A DNA stretch of 64,000 bases from Methylobacterium sp. NMS14P (GCF_028583545.1 NZ_CP087106.1:2362501-2426500); one strand, 5' to 3'; shown: positions 24,773 to 33,634, counted from the stretch's first letter. The notes: generated from the sequence alone by a model not told the origin. Translations and numbers: made by a program.

Positions 24773-25765
24773 TCAAGACGGGCGCGCCCCGGTCCCGCCC
24801 GCGTCGCCGAGCCCCGGCCCGGCCGCGACGGCGCGCGCGACGTGGCGGAGCTTGTCGGGATTGCGCGTGACGTAGATGGCGTCGATCCGGCCGTTCTCGA
24901 TCGCGAGGGCGGTCGTCTGCAGGAGGCCGCCGCGCTCGCGGCTGACGTAGCCCGGAAGACCGTCGATCCACACGAACGCGATCAGCGCCGCCCGGCCGTC
25001 GCCCCACTTGCGCCGCGCGCCCGCGTAGAGCCGGAGCAGGCGCTCCAACCCCCGGATCGGATTGACGAAGGCGAGCACCTTGCCGCCCCCGTCCGAGGAC
25101 AGCGTCACGCGGTCGGCCAGCAGCGTCCGCAGCCGCGCGACATCGCCGCTCGCGGAGGCCTCGAAGAACGCCCGGGCGACGCGCTCGCCCTCGTCGCGGG
25201 TCACCGGATAGCGCGGCCGCGCGGCCCGGACGTTCCGGCGCGCGCGCGCCGCGAGCTGGCGCACGGCCGGCGCCTCCCGCTCGAGCGTCTCCGCGACGTC
25301 GCCGAGCGGCAGGCCGAACACGTCGTGGAGCAGGAAGGCCGCGCGTTCCAAGGGGGACAGCCGCTCGAGCGCGAGCATCAGCGTCAGGGTGAGGTCGTCC
25401 TCGTCCACGCAGTCCGCGCCCGCCTCGACCAGCGGCTCCGGCAGCCAGGGGCCGACATAGCTCTCGCGCCGCGCGCGCGCCGACTTGATCTGGTCGAGGC
25501 AGAGCCGCGTCACGACGCGGGCGAGGAACCGGTCGGGCGCCGCGACCCCGGCCCGGTCCGCCGCGACCCAGCGCAGCCACGCGTCCTGCACGACGTCCTC
25601 GGCCTCGCTGCGCGAGCCGAGCATGCGGTAGGCAACGCGCAGGAGCCGGGGGCGGTGCGCCTCGAAGGTGGCGGTTCCCTCCCCGTAGATCGGCCGCGCG
25701 ACCGGACCGGACGCCCGGACGCGTCGCGGCCGAACCTGTCCGCGCGGACGGTCGGGGCGCGTCAT
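24773..25765 (-). CDS. ECF41-type RNA polymerase sigma factor (SigJ-like)
   Basis: 330 residues. Sigma region 2 (RPRLLRVAYRMLGSRSEAEDVVQDAWLRW) and region 4 (RLSPLERAAFLLHDVFGLPL, AVRQLAARARRNV) are joined by the ECF41 linker YVGPWLPEPL. A C-terminal SnoaL-like domain follows, with the diagnostic DGGGK at 225-229. In ECF41 factors this domain replaces a separate anti-sigma factor and tunes activity. The ATG at 25765 overlaps the stop of the NAD(P)-binding gene (ATGA), the usual ECF41 genomic partner type. Autoregulation of this two-gene operon is expected from the family but no promoter was identified. Confidence 0.92.
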   Translation of the reverse strand: MTRPDRPRGQVRPRRVRASGPVARPIYGEGTATFEAHRPRLLRVAYRMLGSRSEAEDVVQDAWLRWVAADRAGVAAPDRFLARVVTRLCLDQIKSARARRESYVGPWLPEPLVEAGADCVDEDDLTLTLMLALERLSPLERAAFLLHDVFGLPLGDVAETLEREAPAVRQLAARARRNVRAARPRYPVTRDEGERVARAFFEASASGDVARLRTLLADRVTLSSDGGGKVLAFVNPIRGLERLLRLYAGARRKWGDGRAALIAFVWIDGLPGYVSRERGGLLQTTALAIENGRIDAIYVTRNPDKLRHVARAVAAGPGLGDAGGTGARPS

Positions 25766-26511
25766 GCCGTCGCGAGCCATGTCTCGAAGCGCGTGCCGCC
25801 GAGGCGGGCCGCGGCCCCGTCGTCGGGAACCAGGGAGCCCCGCGCCAGCGGGGCTCCGAAGTACCGGGCGGCGCCGTCGACCGTCACCGCGCGGCCGTCA
25901 CCGGCGGCCGCCACGCGCCGGGCGACGAACGCCCGGAACGGCAGCCGCTCCGGCCCCGCGACGTCGATCGTCCCGCCGACGGGCGCGGCGACCGCCACCG
26001 CGGCGAGCGCCGCGGCCACGTCCGCCGCCGCGATGGGCTGGAAATCCGCGTCCGGCACGACGATCCGATCCCCCACCGCGAAGGCCTCGGCGATCGTGGC
26101 GATGAACTCGAAGAACTGTGTCGCGCGGACGATGGTGTAGGGAAGGCCCGAGGCCGCGATCAGCCGCTCCTGCGCGACCTTCGCGCGGAAGTAGCCGTTG
26201 CCGTCCGCGCGGTCCGTGCCGACGATCGAGAGGGCGACGTGGTGCCTGACGCCCGCCTGCCGGCCGGCGGCGAGGAGGTTGCGGCTCGAGCGCTCGAAGA
26301 AGTCGAGCACCGCCGCGTCCTCGAAGGAGGGCGCGTTCGCCACATCGACCACGGTGTCGGCACCGACGAGAACCTCGGCGAGGCCGACGCCCGTGACCGC
26401 GTCGACGCCCGTGCTCGGGGAGGCCGGGACGGCCTCGTGGCCCGCGCGCTCCAGCTCGGCCGTCAGATGCCGGCCGATCAACCCGCTGCCGCCGATCACC
26501 ACGATCTTCAT
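25762..26511 (-). CDS. NAD(P)-binding NmrA/atypical SDR family protein
   Basis: 249 residues. The Rossmann motif IVVIGGSGLIGRHL is at the N-terminus, then DTVVDVANAP, a HHVALSIVGTDR strand, YFRAKVAQERLI (the Y-x3-K position) and PYTIVRATQFFEF, typical of NmrA-like reductases or redox sensors. It is the upstream member of an operon with the ECF41 sigma factor, overlapping by 4 bp. ECF41 operons typically control such an oxidoreductase, so this is the probable target gene. The substrate is unknown. Confidence 0.88.
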   Translation of the reverse strand: MKIVVIGGSGLIGRHLTAELERAGHEAVPASPSTGVDAVTGVGLAEVLVGADTVVDVANAPSFEDAAVLDFFERSSRNLLAAGRQAGVRHHVALSIVGTDRADGNGYFRAKVAQERLIAASGLPYTIVRATQFFEFIATIAEAFAVGDRIVVPDADFQPIAAADVAAALAAVAVAAPVGGTIDVAGPERLPFRAFVARRVAAAGDGRAVTVDGAARYFGAPLARGSLVPDDGAAARLGGTRFETWLATA

Positions 26512-26748
26512 GATTTCCGTCTCCCGCGCGGACCGGGCCGAGGGGCACCCTGCCGCTCCGGCGTCCCGGTCGGCAACAGGACGATGCAGCATCCCGGTTT
26601 GTGACATCCGGCCGCAAAAAGCGACGGCCGCGGCGTTGCGAGAGACCGCGGCCGGCGCTACGGAGGCCCCCCGCTGGAGCCGAGACGCCGATGAGACTGA
26701 ACCTGACCGCAACGCCGCCCCGCCTTGCCGCCAGGACCGTCTCTCCGC

Positions 26749-28353
26749 ATGCCAGCACAGCTCTCCCTTCTGAACATCGCGTGGACCGCGCCTGACGGGC
26801 GCGCCGTCCTCTCCGGCATCACGGCCAGCTTCGCGCAGGAGCGGACCGGCATCGTCGGCCGCAACGGGGCCGGCAAGAGCACGCTCCTGAGCCTCATGGC
26901 GGGTCGCCTGGCGCCGACGGGCGGCACCGTCCACCGCGACGGCACGGTCGCGCTGCTGCGCCAGTTCGCGGGCCCGACCGCGGACGAGACCGTCGGCGAC
27001 CTGTTCGGCGCGACGGCGGGCCTGGCGCTGCTCCGCCGCGCGGAGACCGGCGCGGCGGAGGCCGACGAGCTCGCCGCCGCCGACTGGACGCTCGCGGAGC
27101 GCCTGACGGCAGCCCTGGCGCGGATGGGCGTGCCGGTCAGCCCCGACGCGCCGCTGCGGCGCCTCTCCGGCGGGCAGCGCGCCCGCGCGGCGCTCGCGGC
27201 GGCGATCTTCGCCGCGCCGGACTTCCTGCTCCTCGACGAGCCGACCAACGATCTCGACCGCGACGGGCGGCGGGCGGTCCACGAGCTGCTGCAGAGCTGG
27301 CGCGCCGGCGCGATCGTGGTCAGCCACGACCGGGCCCTGCTGGACGCGATGGACGCCATCGTGGACCTCGCGCCGGCGGAGGCGACCCGCTACCGGGGCA
27401 ATTTCGACGCCTTCCGGCAGGCCAAGGCGACGCGTCTCGCCGCGGCCGAGCACGACCTCGCGGTGGCCGAGAAGCGGGCGACGGACCTCGGCCGCCGGGC
27501 GCAGGAGCGGGTCGAGCGCCAGCAGCGCCGCGACGCGGCCGGGCACCGCCGCTCCGCGCGGGGCGACCTGCCCCGGATCCTGGCCGGGGCCCGCCGGGAC
27601 AATGCCGAGCGGACGGCGGGCGGGAGCGCGCGCCTCACCGAGCGCCAGCGCGCCGGCGCCGAGGCCGAGCTGGTCCAGGCCCGGGACCGGATCGCGTCGG
27701 TGAAGCCGGCCGCGATCGCGGTCCCGCCAAGCGGGCTCCACGCCGACCGGCACGTCCTCGCGATCGCCGACGTGACGGTCGGCTACCGGCCGGGACAGGC
27801 GGTCCTGAAGGGCGTGTCCCTCGCGCTCACGGGTCCGGAGCGCGTCGCCCTCTGCGGGCGGAACGGCTCGGGCAAGTCGACCCTGCTCGCCCTGGTCGCC
27901 GGTCGCCTCAGCCCGTGGTCGGGCCGGGTGTCGGTCGGCGTGCGCGCCGCGCTGATCGATCAGCGCCTCGCCCTGCTCGACCGCGACCGGACCGTGGCGG
28001 AGAACTTCGCGCGTCTCAACCCGGAGGAGGACGCCAACGGGTGCCGGGCGGCCCTGGCGCGGTTCCAGTTCCGGGCGGCGGCCGCCGACCGCCCCGTCGC
28101 GGCGCTGAGCGGCGGCGAGCGGGTCCGGACCGCCCTCGCCTGCGTGCTCGGCAACCGCGCGCCCCCGCCCCTCCTGATCCTCGACGAGCCGACCAACCAC
28201 CTCGACCTGGACGCGGTCGCGGCTCTCGAGGCCGGGTTGGCGGCCTATGACGGCGCGCTCCTCGTCGTCAGCCACGACGCGGCCTTCCTGGACGCGCTGG
28301 GGATCACCCGCCGCGTCGACCTCGACGATCTCGCCGACCGACCCCGCGCCTGA
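26749..28353 (+). CDS. ABC-F family ATPase
   Basis: 534 residues with two ABC domains in one chain and no membrane segment. Domain 1 has GRNGAGKST, LSGGQRARAAL, LLLDEPTNDLD and SHDRALLD. The inter-domain linker is charged (about 225-320, Arg/Glu/Ala-rich). Domain 2 has GRNGSGKST, LSGGERVRTAL, LILDEPTNHLD and SHDAAFLD. ABC-F proteins act on ribosomes rather than as transporters. The moderate linker could fit either a housekeeping or a resistance-type member, and I cannot tell which. ATG at 26749 is used because the first strand starts there. Confidence 0.9.
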   Translation: MPAQLSLLNIAWTAPDGRAVLSGITASFAQERTGIVGRNGAGKSTLLSLMAGRLAPTGGTVHRDGTVALLRQFAGPTADETVGDLFGATAGLALLRRAETGAAEADELAAADWTLAERLTAALARMGVPVSPDAPLRRLSGGQRARAALAAAIFAAPDFLLLDEPTNDLDRDGRRAVHELLQSWRAGAIVVSHDRALLDAMDAIVDLAPAEATRYRGNFDAFRQAKATRLAAAEHDLAVAEKRATDLGRRAQERVERQQRRDAAGHRRSARGDLPRILAGARRDNAERTAGGSARLTERQRAGAEAELVQARDRIASVKPAAIAVPPSGLHADRHVLAIADVTVGYRPGQAVLKGVSLALTGPERVALCGRNGSGKSTLLALVAGRLSPWSGRVSVGVRAALIDQRLALLDRDRTVAENFARLNPEEDANGCRAALARFQFRAAAADRPVAALSGGERVRTALACVLGNRAPPPLLILDEPTNHLDLDAVAALEAGLAAYDGALLVVSHDAAFLDALGITRRVDLDDLADRPRA

Positions 28354-28410
28354 GGGGGCATCCGGAACGGCGGCGGGACGAGGACCGCGCGGCGCTCGTC
28401 GAGCCCTCGG

Positions 28411-28521
28411 CGCACGTGGCGCGGGTCCCCTCTCCCGCACGGGAGAGGGACAGGGTGAGGGAGGAGAATTATCCGGAGAGATCGCATCCCTCACCCCAGC
28501 CCTCTCCCGCACGGGAGAGGG
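28411..28521. repeat. Compound palindromic repeat, copy A
   Basis: Contains two identical palindromes CCCTCTCCCG-CA-CGGGAGAGGG (28428-28449 and 28500-28521). Between them is an inner inverted repeat GTGAGGGA (28455-28462) and TCCCTCAC. The outer 25 bp at 28411-28435 recur exactly, inverted, at 31788-31812 in copy B. The flanks 28354-28410 and 28522-28697 hold nothing else I recognise. This type of short GC-rich intergenic repeat looks REP- or MITE-like. Confidence 0.8.
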
Positions 28522-28697
28522 GGCACGGCGCGGCTGTCTCAACCGGAGTCGTCGTCCTTCCAACCCGTCGCAACACGATCGGGAGCAGCTCTGGCGCGCC
28601 CGTCAGGGGTGGCCGGTCCGGATCGTCTGGCGGCCGCGCGGGTGGCGGGCGGCCCGACCGCCGGCCTGCCGGACACCGTCCCGCCGCGTCCGCGGGA

Positions 28698-29657
28698 TCA
28701 CTCGGACCCGTCCCGAGGCGGCCCCGCCGGGTCGAGCCGGAGGGTGAACAGGCGCAGGACGGTGCGGGCGCCGCGCACCGGCCCGACGGCGATCACCCGC
28801 GCCCCGCCGGACGGCGCGGCCCGGACCACCGCCTCCGAGGCGAGGCAGTCGCAGGGCAGCGCGCGGGTCATCTGTTCCAGGCGACGGGCCACGTTGACGG
28901 TGTCGCCGACCGCCGTGAACTCCACGCGCTCCGCCCCGATGACGCCGATGAAGACCGGGCCGCGATGCAGCCCGATGCCGAGCCGCACCGGCGGCAGGCC
29001 GGCCTCGCCGCGCTCCCGGCTCCAGGCCGCCATCGCGGCCGCGAGCGCGCGGGCCGCCGCGACGGCGCGGTCGGCGTCCCCGGGCGCCGCGCCCGGCACG
29101 CCGAACACCGCCATCACCTCGTCGCCGACGAACTTGTCGACGAGCCCGCCCGCCGCCTCGATCGCGCGCGCGGCGCGGGACCGGAACGCGGCGAGGAACG
29201 CCGCGACCTCGCCGGGCGCCATGCCCTCGCAGAGGCGGGTGAAGCCGCGGATGTCGGCGAAGAGCACCGTCGCCTCCTGCTCCCAGCCGGGGCGCCGGGC
29301 GGCGCGATCCGTCTCCGCGACCCATCGGGCGACCGCCGGCGCGGTCAGGCGCGCGAGGTTGTTCCGCTGCCGCGTCGCGGCGCGCGCGGCTCCGCGCAGG
29401 CGCTGCACCCGCAGCGAGAGCCACGCCAGGGCGAGCCCGCCGAGCCCGACGGTGACGGGCTCCGGCGTCGTCGTGGCCGCGAGCGCCAGGAGCAGCGGCA
29501 GCGGCGCCGCGGCGAGGAGCTGGCCATGTCCCGCCGCCGCGACGGCGAGGCGGCGGCGGATCGGGGCGGCCCTCGCCCGTCTCCTGATCCCACCCGCGCG
29601 GCCGGGACAGGCATCCGCTCCGTCCGCGCGGTGCTCCCGGAGCGCCATCGCGGGCAT
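28698..29657 (-). CDS. Membrane-associated class III adenylate/guanylate cyclase
   Basis: 319 residues. A hydrophobic region of one to two helices (about 48-85, LLAAAPLPLLLALAAT and VGLGGLALAWLSL) precedes the catalytic domain (about 130-310). The first metal Asp is in VLFADIRGFTRLCEGM, the second in DKFVGDEVMAVFG with the preceding Lys, and GDTVNVARRLEQ supplies the transition-state Asn/Arg. Key residues look intact. The start at 29657 overlaps the stop of the small secreted protein gene (TGATG). A cAMP signal at the membrane is the likely output. Confidence 0.87.
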   Translation of the reverse strand: MPAMALREHRADGADACPGRAGGIRRRARAAPIRRRLAVAAAGHGQLLAAAPLPLLLALAATTTPEPVTVGLGGLALAWLSLRVQRLRGAARAATRQRNNLARLTAPAVARWVAETDRAARRPGWEQEATVLFADIRGFTRLCEGMAPGEVAAFLAAFRSRAARAIEAAGGLVDKFVGDEVMAVFGVPGAAPGDADRAVAAARALAAAMAAWSRERGEAGLPPVRLGIGLHRGPVFIGVIGAERVEFTAVGDTVNVARRLEQMTRALPCDCLASEAVVRAAPSGGARVIAVGPVRGARTVLRLFTLRLDPAGPPRDGSE

Positions 29658-29902
29658 CAGCAGCCCGTGCAGACGCGGCCGATGATGCGCTGTGCCCGGG
29701 CGTGCTCGCGCTCCACGGTGGGGGAGCGGAGGTCCAGATCCGTCCGGAACGGGCGGGCATGGATGATCGCCGCGAGGCTCGGAACGTCGGCCTGAGCGAA
29801 GCGCGGGACCGGCTGCGCCCGCGCCTCGGTCGGGGCCGCCAGGACCATCAGAAGCGTCCCGATCGCGGGGGCCGCGGCGGCTCGTGTGCGGTGAGAGATC
29901 AT
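29657..29902 (-). CDS. Small secreted protein with Cys-containing C-terminus
   Basis: 81 residues. It has a Sec signal peptide (RAAAAPAIGTLLMVLAAPTEARA, cleavage after ARA likely), then about 55 residues including FAQADVPSLAAIIHARPF and a C-terminal RVCTGC. GAGGAG lies 9 bp before the ATG at 29902; an upstream in-frame ATG at 29929 has no ribosome site. The stop codon shares a base with the cyclase start, so both are translated from one message. Function unknown. Confidence 0.65.
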   Translation of the reverse strand: MISHRTRAAAAPAIGTLLMVLAAPTEARAQPVPRFAQADVPSLAAIIHARPFRTDLDLRSPTVEREHARAQRIIGRVCTGC

Positions 29903-30076
29903 GATCTCGTGCTCCTCGTGGTGGAGCATCCAAAGTAAAAATCCGATCTTTCACCGCGATTTCGGCGGATCGGAAAACAATGACAGCGGAAATGAGGCGC
30001 GATCGACGGGCGTGATCCGGATCGTTGCCGGGACGGCGGGGCCGGGGAACCAATTTCCATGGGCCGTCGTGCGAGC

Positions 30077-30148
30077 GGCACCCGGTCCGCCGGACCGGGT
30101 GCCGTGATGGGCGCCGATGAGAGGGCCGTCCCCGTCGGGACGGCCCTC
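30077..30148. terminator. Two strong tandem hairpins after the glycosyltransferase gene
   Basis: Perfect 12-bp stem GGCACCCGGTCC/GGACCGGGTGCC at 30077-30103 and perfect 12-bp stem GAGGGCCGTCCC/GGGACGGCCCTC at 30121-30148 with a 4-base loop. The second is 20 bp beyond the minus-strand glycosyltransferase stop. No T-run, but transcription termination or mRNA end protection is the natural reading. Confidence 0.55.
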
Positions 30149-30167
30149 GGGTCGCGAGCGGGAACGG

Positions 30168-31469
30168 TCAGGCGGCGCTGCGCGCGCGGCCGCCGTGGCT
30201 GGACAGGAGCCGCAGGATCTCGGCCCTCGCGTCGTAGGCGGCGAACTCGGCGGCGAGGCGCCGCGCCTCCCGGCGATGGCCGGGCGCGTCGAGCACTTTT
30301 CGCACCGCCAGCCGGATCGCCTCCGGTGTCGGGTCGTTCGCCGCGAGGTCGATCCCGGCCCCCGACCACGCGATGCGGGCGTTCACGTCGGCCTTGTCCT
30401 CGGTGAGGCCGGCGGCGACGAGGGGGATCCCGTGGCTCAGGGCCTGGTTCACGCTCCCGTAGCCGCCGTTGGTCACCATGGCGTCGACCCGGGGCAGCAG
30501 CCACTCGAAGGGCAGGTAGGGCGAGAGCCGCGCGTTGGCCGGGATCGGGCCCGGGATGGCCTCGAGCCCCCGGCCGCCGCCCGTCACCACGGTCAGGATG
30601 TCGGGCTCATCGGCCAGCGCCCGGAGGGCGGGGCCGACGAGCAGACCGAAATCGTGGTTCGCGACCGTGCCCTGCGTGACCAGCACGACCTTGCGGGCGC
30701 CGTCGAGGTCGGCCGCCCAGGGCGGGAGCGCCGCCTGCCCCGGGACGATCGGCAGGGCGCCGATGAAGCGCACCGTCGGCGGCCGCGGGAACGGGTACTC
30801 GAAACTCGGGACGGTGAGCTGCAGGTAGGTGTCGGCGAGCCGCACCACCGCGTCGAACAGCGGCCAGGGCGGGGCGGCCCGGCCGAGTTCCGCCAGCTTG
30901 GCGGCGAGGCTCAGCCCGACCGGCCGGTCGACGGCCGCGTCGTAGGCCTCGGCGATGCGGCCGTAGGCGGCCTCCTGCTCGGGCGTCTCGGCCGGCGGGA
31001 GGCCCAGGAAGGCCGGAGCCCGGTCGGGCCGCGCGCAGTGCAGGATCGAGGTGCCGCACAGGACGATGGCGGGGCGCTCCGCGCGCGGCCCCAGCAGCAG
31101 CGGCAGGGCGCCGAAGAACATGTCGTCGCCGATGACCACCGAGGCCGGGAAGGCCTGCAGTGCCGCGCGCAGGCCGCGCGCCTGGTCGGGGATCCGGTCG
31201 ACGAACACGCGCTCCATGGCGACGCGCAGCCAGTCCGGTCCCGGCGCGATCTGGGCCAGTTCGGGCACGACCGCGCGGAGGTCGCGGCCGTCGAAATCCG
31301 CCGCGCCCGGCAGGGCCATGAACCGGGCGCCCGCCGCCACGATACGGTCGCGGAAGGCCGAGCCCGAGTGGACCATGACCTCGTGGCCGTCCGCGGTCAG
31401 CATGTGGGCGATGGCGAGGAGGGGATTGAGATGGCCCGTGGCGGGCGTCGAGCAGAGGAGGACCTTCAT
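30168..31469 (-). CDS. GT1-family glycosyltransferase (UGT/macrolide type)
   Basis: 433 residues, GT-B fold. The N-terminus KVLLCSTPATGHLNPLLAIAHML is the acceptor domain start. The C-terminal nucleotide-sugar domain has VVLVTQGTVANHDFG, a TGGGRGLEAIPG segment and the donor motif VTNGGYGSVNQALSHGIPLVAAG, which corresponds to the UGT signature. Such enzymes glycosylate lipids, carotenoids, macrolides or flavonoids. AAAGGAC precedes the ATG. The P450 gene lies about 390 bp upstream on the same strand, with a repeat between, and a second GT1 is at 35.7 kb. Acceptor unknown. Confidence 0.9.
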   Translation of the reverse strand: MKVLLCSTPATGHLNPLLAIAHMLTADGHEVMVHSGSAFRDRIVAAGARFMALPGAADFDGRDLRAVVPELAQIAPGPDWLRVAMERVFVDRIPDQARGLRAALQAFPASVVIGDDMFFGALPLLLGPRAERPAIVLCGTSILHCARPDRAPAFLGLPPAETPEQEAAYGRIAEAYDAAVDRPVGLSLAAKLAELGRAAPPWPLFDAVVRLADTYLQLTVPSFEYPFPRPPTVRFIGALPIVPGQAALPPWAADLDGARKVVLVTQGTVANHDFGLLVGPALRALADEPDILTVVTGGGRGLEAIPGPIPANARLSPYLPFEWLLPRVDAMVTNGGYGSVNQALSHGIPLVAAGLTEDKADVNARIAWSGAGIDLAANDPTPEAIRLAVRKVLDAPGHRREARRLAAEFAAYDARAEILRLLSSHGGRARSAA

Positions 31470-31639
31470 CGCATGTCCTTTCCGTGGGGGAGTGAGGGCG
31501 CCGCCTGATCGCGGCGCGATCGACGGGGCGTCCGGGAGCGAGGCTGGGGGCGGCCCGTTACGGCGCGGCTGCGGCCCGGGGCCGAAGCGGTTACGGCTGC
31601 AACGGGCGCGCGGGGGACGCGCGGGGGACGCGGGAGAGG

Positions 31640-31812
31640 CCCCTCGCCCGTGCGGGAGATGGTTGGGGTGAGGGACCCGGTCGTTCCGGAGAGGTCGGAT
31701 CCCTCGGCCCGTCCCTCACCCGGCGGATCTCGGGCCTGCCCGAGATCCGGCTCGAGAAGCCCCAGGTCGGGCGGGCCCGACTCGGGTGGAGAGGGGACCC
31801 GCGCCACGTGCG
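31640..31812. repeat. Compound palindromic repeat, copy B (inverted relative to copy A)
   Basis: Inverted, longer relative of the repeat at 28.4 kb. The end 31788-31812 is identical, inverted, to 28411-28435. The TCCGGAGAGGTCGGATCCCT and GGTGAGGGA segments match the interior of copy A with a few changes. An extra part contains a perfect 12-bp hairpin CGGATCTCGGGC/GCCCGAGATCCG (31724-31749). It fills most of the gap between the glycosyltransferase and P450 genes; the rest (31470-31639) contains no gene I can support. Confidence 0.75.
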
Positions 31813-31860
31813 GCAGGGGGGGTGGCGACCGCCGCCGTCCCGCCCGGGTCGGGAGCCGCG

Positions 31861-33111
31861 CTAGGCGGCGACCCGCAGCGCGTCGATGCGGCGGATGCCG
31901 CTGTGGCCCCGGAGGACCGGCATCGCACCGATCAGGCGCAGGCGCGGGGCGAGGCGCAGCACGGCGCCCAGTCCCTCCTCCAGCTCGACCCGCGCCAGGG
32001 CCTCGCCGATGCACCGGTGCGCGCCGCCGCCGAAGACCGGGTGGAGGCGCGGGAGGTCGGTGCGCCGGATGTCGAAGGTGTCGGGACGCGCGTAGACCGC
32101 CTCGTCCCGCATCGCCGACAGCGTCGAGAGCAGCATCAGGCTCCCGGCCGGCACGACGTGCCCGTCGAGGGGGATGTCCTCCCGGGCGACCCGGCCGGCG
32201 GACCCGGCGCTCGGCTCGTAGCGGAGGGATTCCGCCACCGCGCCCGGGATCAGGTCGGGATCGCGGCCGACCGCCGCCCACTGCTCGGGATGCTGCAGCA
32301 GCAGCGCCACCTGCATGGCGCCGGCGACCCGGGTCGTGTCGGTGCCGCCGATGATCATCTGCACGAGCTGGATCACCACCTCCTGCGGCGTGAGCTCGCC
32401 GGCCGCCTCGGCCTCCGCGAGGAAGCGCGACAGGAAATCGTCGCGGGGCGCCGAGCGGCGCGCGGCGAGGATCGCGGCCACGTAGTCCTGCAGCGCGACC
32501 GCCGCCGCCTCGAGATCCGGGATGTCCTCCGGTCCGAAGGTGAAGCTCAGCACCCGGGAGACCTCGTAGGCGAGGTGCGTGAACCGGGGGATGTCGTCGC
32601 GCGGCAGGCCGAGGATGTCGGCGATCGCCTGGGCGGGGATCTGGGCGGTGTAGCGCGCGACGAGGTCGATCTCCCCCTCCCCCAGCCAGTCGCGGACGAG
32701 GCCCTCCGCGGCGACGCGGATCCGAGGGCGCAGGCCCTCGATCAGACGGGCCGCGAAGGTGCGGGTGAAGGGCGAGCGGCGCCGGCGGTGGACCGCGCCG
32801 TTGGCGGTGAGCATGCCGTGCGCGAAGATGTCGAACAGCGCGCCCTCGGGGATCGCGCGCGACTCCGGATAGAGCGTCTCGGTCGCCTGGGCGCGGGGGT
32901 CGCGCATCAGCAGATCGACGTCGCGGGCGCGGAGGATCAGGAAGCCCGCGACCTCGTGCCCGACGAAGGGCAGCCGCGGCCGCCAGGCGCGGAACACGCC
33001 GTGCGGGTCGGCCTCCAGCTCCGCCACCGTCAGCGTCGGGACATCGGCCGGGGCGCCGGGCCGGGAGTCGGTCGGGCCGGTCCGTCGCGTCAGATCTTCG
33101 GTCGCATTCAT
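31861..33111 (-). CDS. Cytochrome P450
   Basis: 416 residues, soluble bacterial class (no N-terminal anchor). The I-helix oxygen-binding motif IGGTDTTR is at 254-261, K-helix ESLRYE at 294-299 and the heme-binding loop FGGGAHRCIGEALA has Cys367. All catalytic motifs are intact. No ferredoxin or ferredoxin reductase gene is adjacent, so it must borrow redox partners. With two GT1 enzymes, an exporter and a hydrolase nearby, a role in tailoring or detoxifying a small lipophilic molecule is plausible, but no substrate can be named. Confidence 0.93.
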   Translation of the reverse strand: MNATEDLTRRTGPTDSRPGAPADVPTLTVAELEADPHGVFRAWRPRLPFVGHEVAGFLILRARDVDLLMRDPRAQATETLYPESRAIPEGALFDIFAHGMLTANGAVHRRRRSPFTRTFAARLIEGLRPRIRVAAEGLVRDWLGEGEIDLVARYTAQIPAQAIADILGLPRDDIPRFTHLAYEVSRVLSFTFGPEDIPDLEAAAVALQDYVAAILAARRSAPRDDFLSRFLAEAEAAGELTPQEVVIQLVQMIIGGTDTTRVAGAMQVALLLQHPEQWAAVGRDPDLIPGAVAESLRYEPSAGSAGRVAREDIPLDGHVVPAGSLMLLSTLSAMRDEAVYARPDTFDIRRTDLPRLHPVFGGGAHRCIGEALARVELEEGLGAVLRLAPRLRLIGAMPVLRGHSGIRRIDALRVAA

Positions 33112-33355
33112 CTATGAAGTCTCGCTGCTGTGTTGCGCGAGAACTCTCGGAAGACCGAGCTACAGGATTATTGCGGGAGCTTGGCCGATGATTACAGCCA
33201 TAACATTCGGTGTTCCGGTGAGCCGGGCGCCCCGACGCCCGGCTTGTGCGGAAGAGCACGTCCGGCGCCGCGGATTCGGTGTGTGAGATGTTCCGAAATC
33301 ATGCCGTAACGTGATCCTTCGAAAAAGGCGCCGCTTCGCAGAAGGAGAAGTCCTC

Positions 33356-33595
33356 ATGGTTGCAGGGCTGGCGAATACGGACGATGTCTTCGAGACGCTG
33401 CTCCGACGGACGATCACCGACTTCGTGATCGGCGGTATGGACCACGGGATCCCGGACGAGGACGGCCTCATCGTCCGCCTGAGGCACTACGAGGTGCGGG
33501 CGCGCGAGGAGCAGCTGAGCTCCCAGACGCTCCAGGTCATCTCGTCGGCGCGCCGCCTCCTGGGCGACCGGACGGAGGCGGGCCGGGCGTCCTGA
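33356..33595 (+). CDS. Small protein, unknown function
   Basis: Not recognised. 79 residues, soluble, mostly helical by appearance (DVFETLLRRTITDFVIGGMD, IVRLRHYEVRAREEQLSSQTLQVI). GAAGGAG lies 8 bp before the ATG at 33356, a strong ribosome site in this window. The gene is divergent from the P450 gene and convergent with the hydrolase gene. Confidence 0.6.
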   Translation: MVAGLANTDDVFETLLRRTITDFVIGGMDHGIPDEDGLIVRLRHYEVRAREEQLSSQTLQVISSARRLLGDRTEAGRAS

Positions 33596-33634
33596 CGCGC
33601 CCCGCCCGTCCGGCGCTGGTGCCGCGGCGTCCCG

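Noticed and set aside
28411..28521. Considered as a CRISPR-like array because the same palindrome occurs twice.
   Set aside because: Only two copies, each a perfect palindrome, with an inverted-repeat interior rather than unique spacers; no cas genes nearby.
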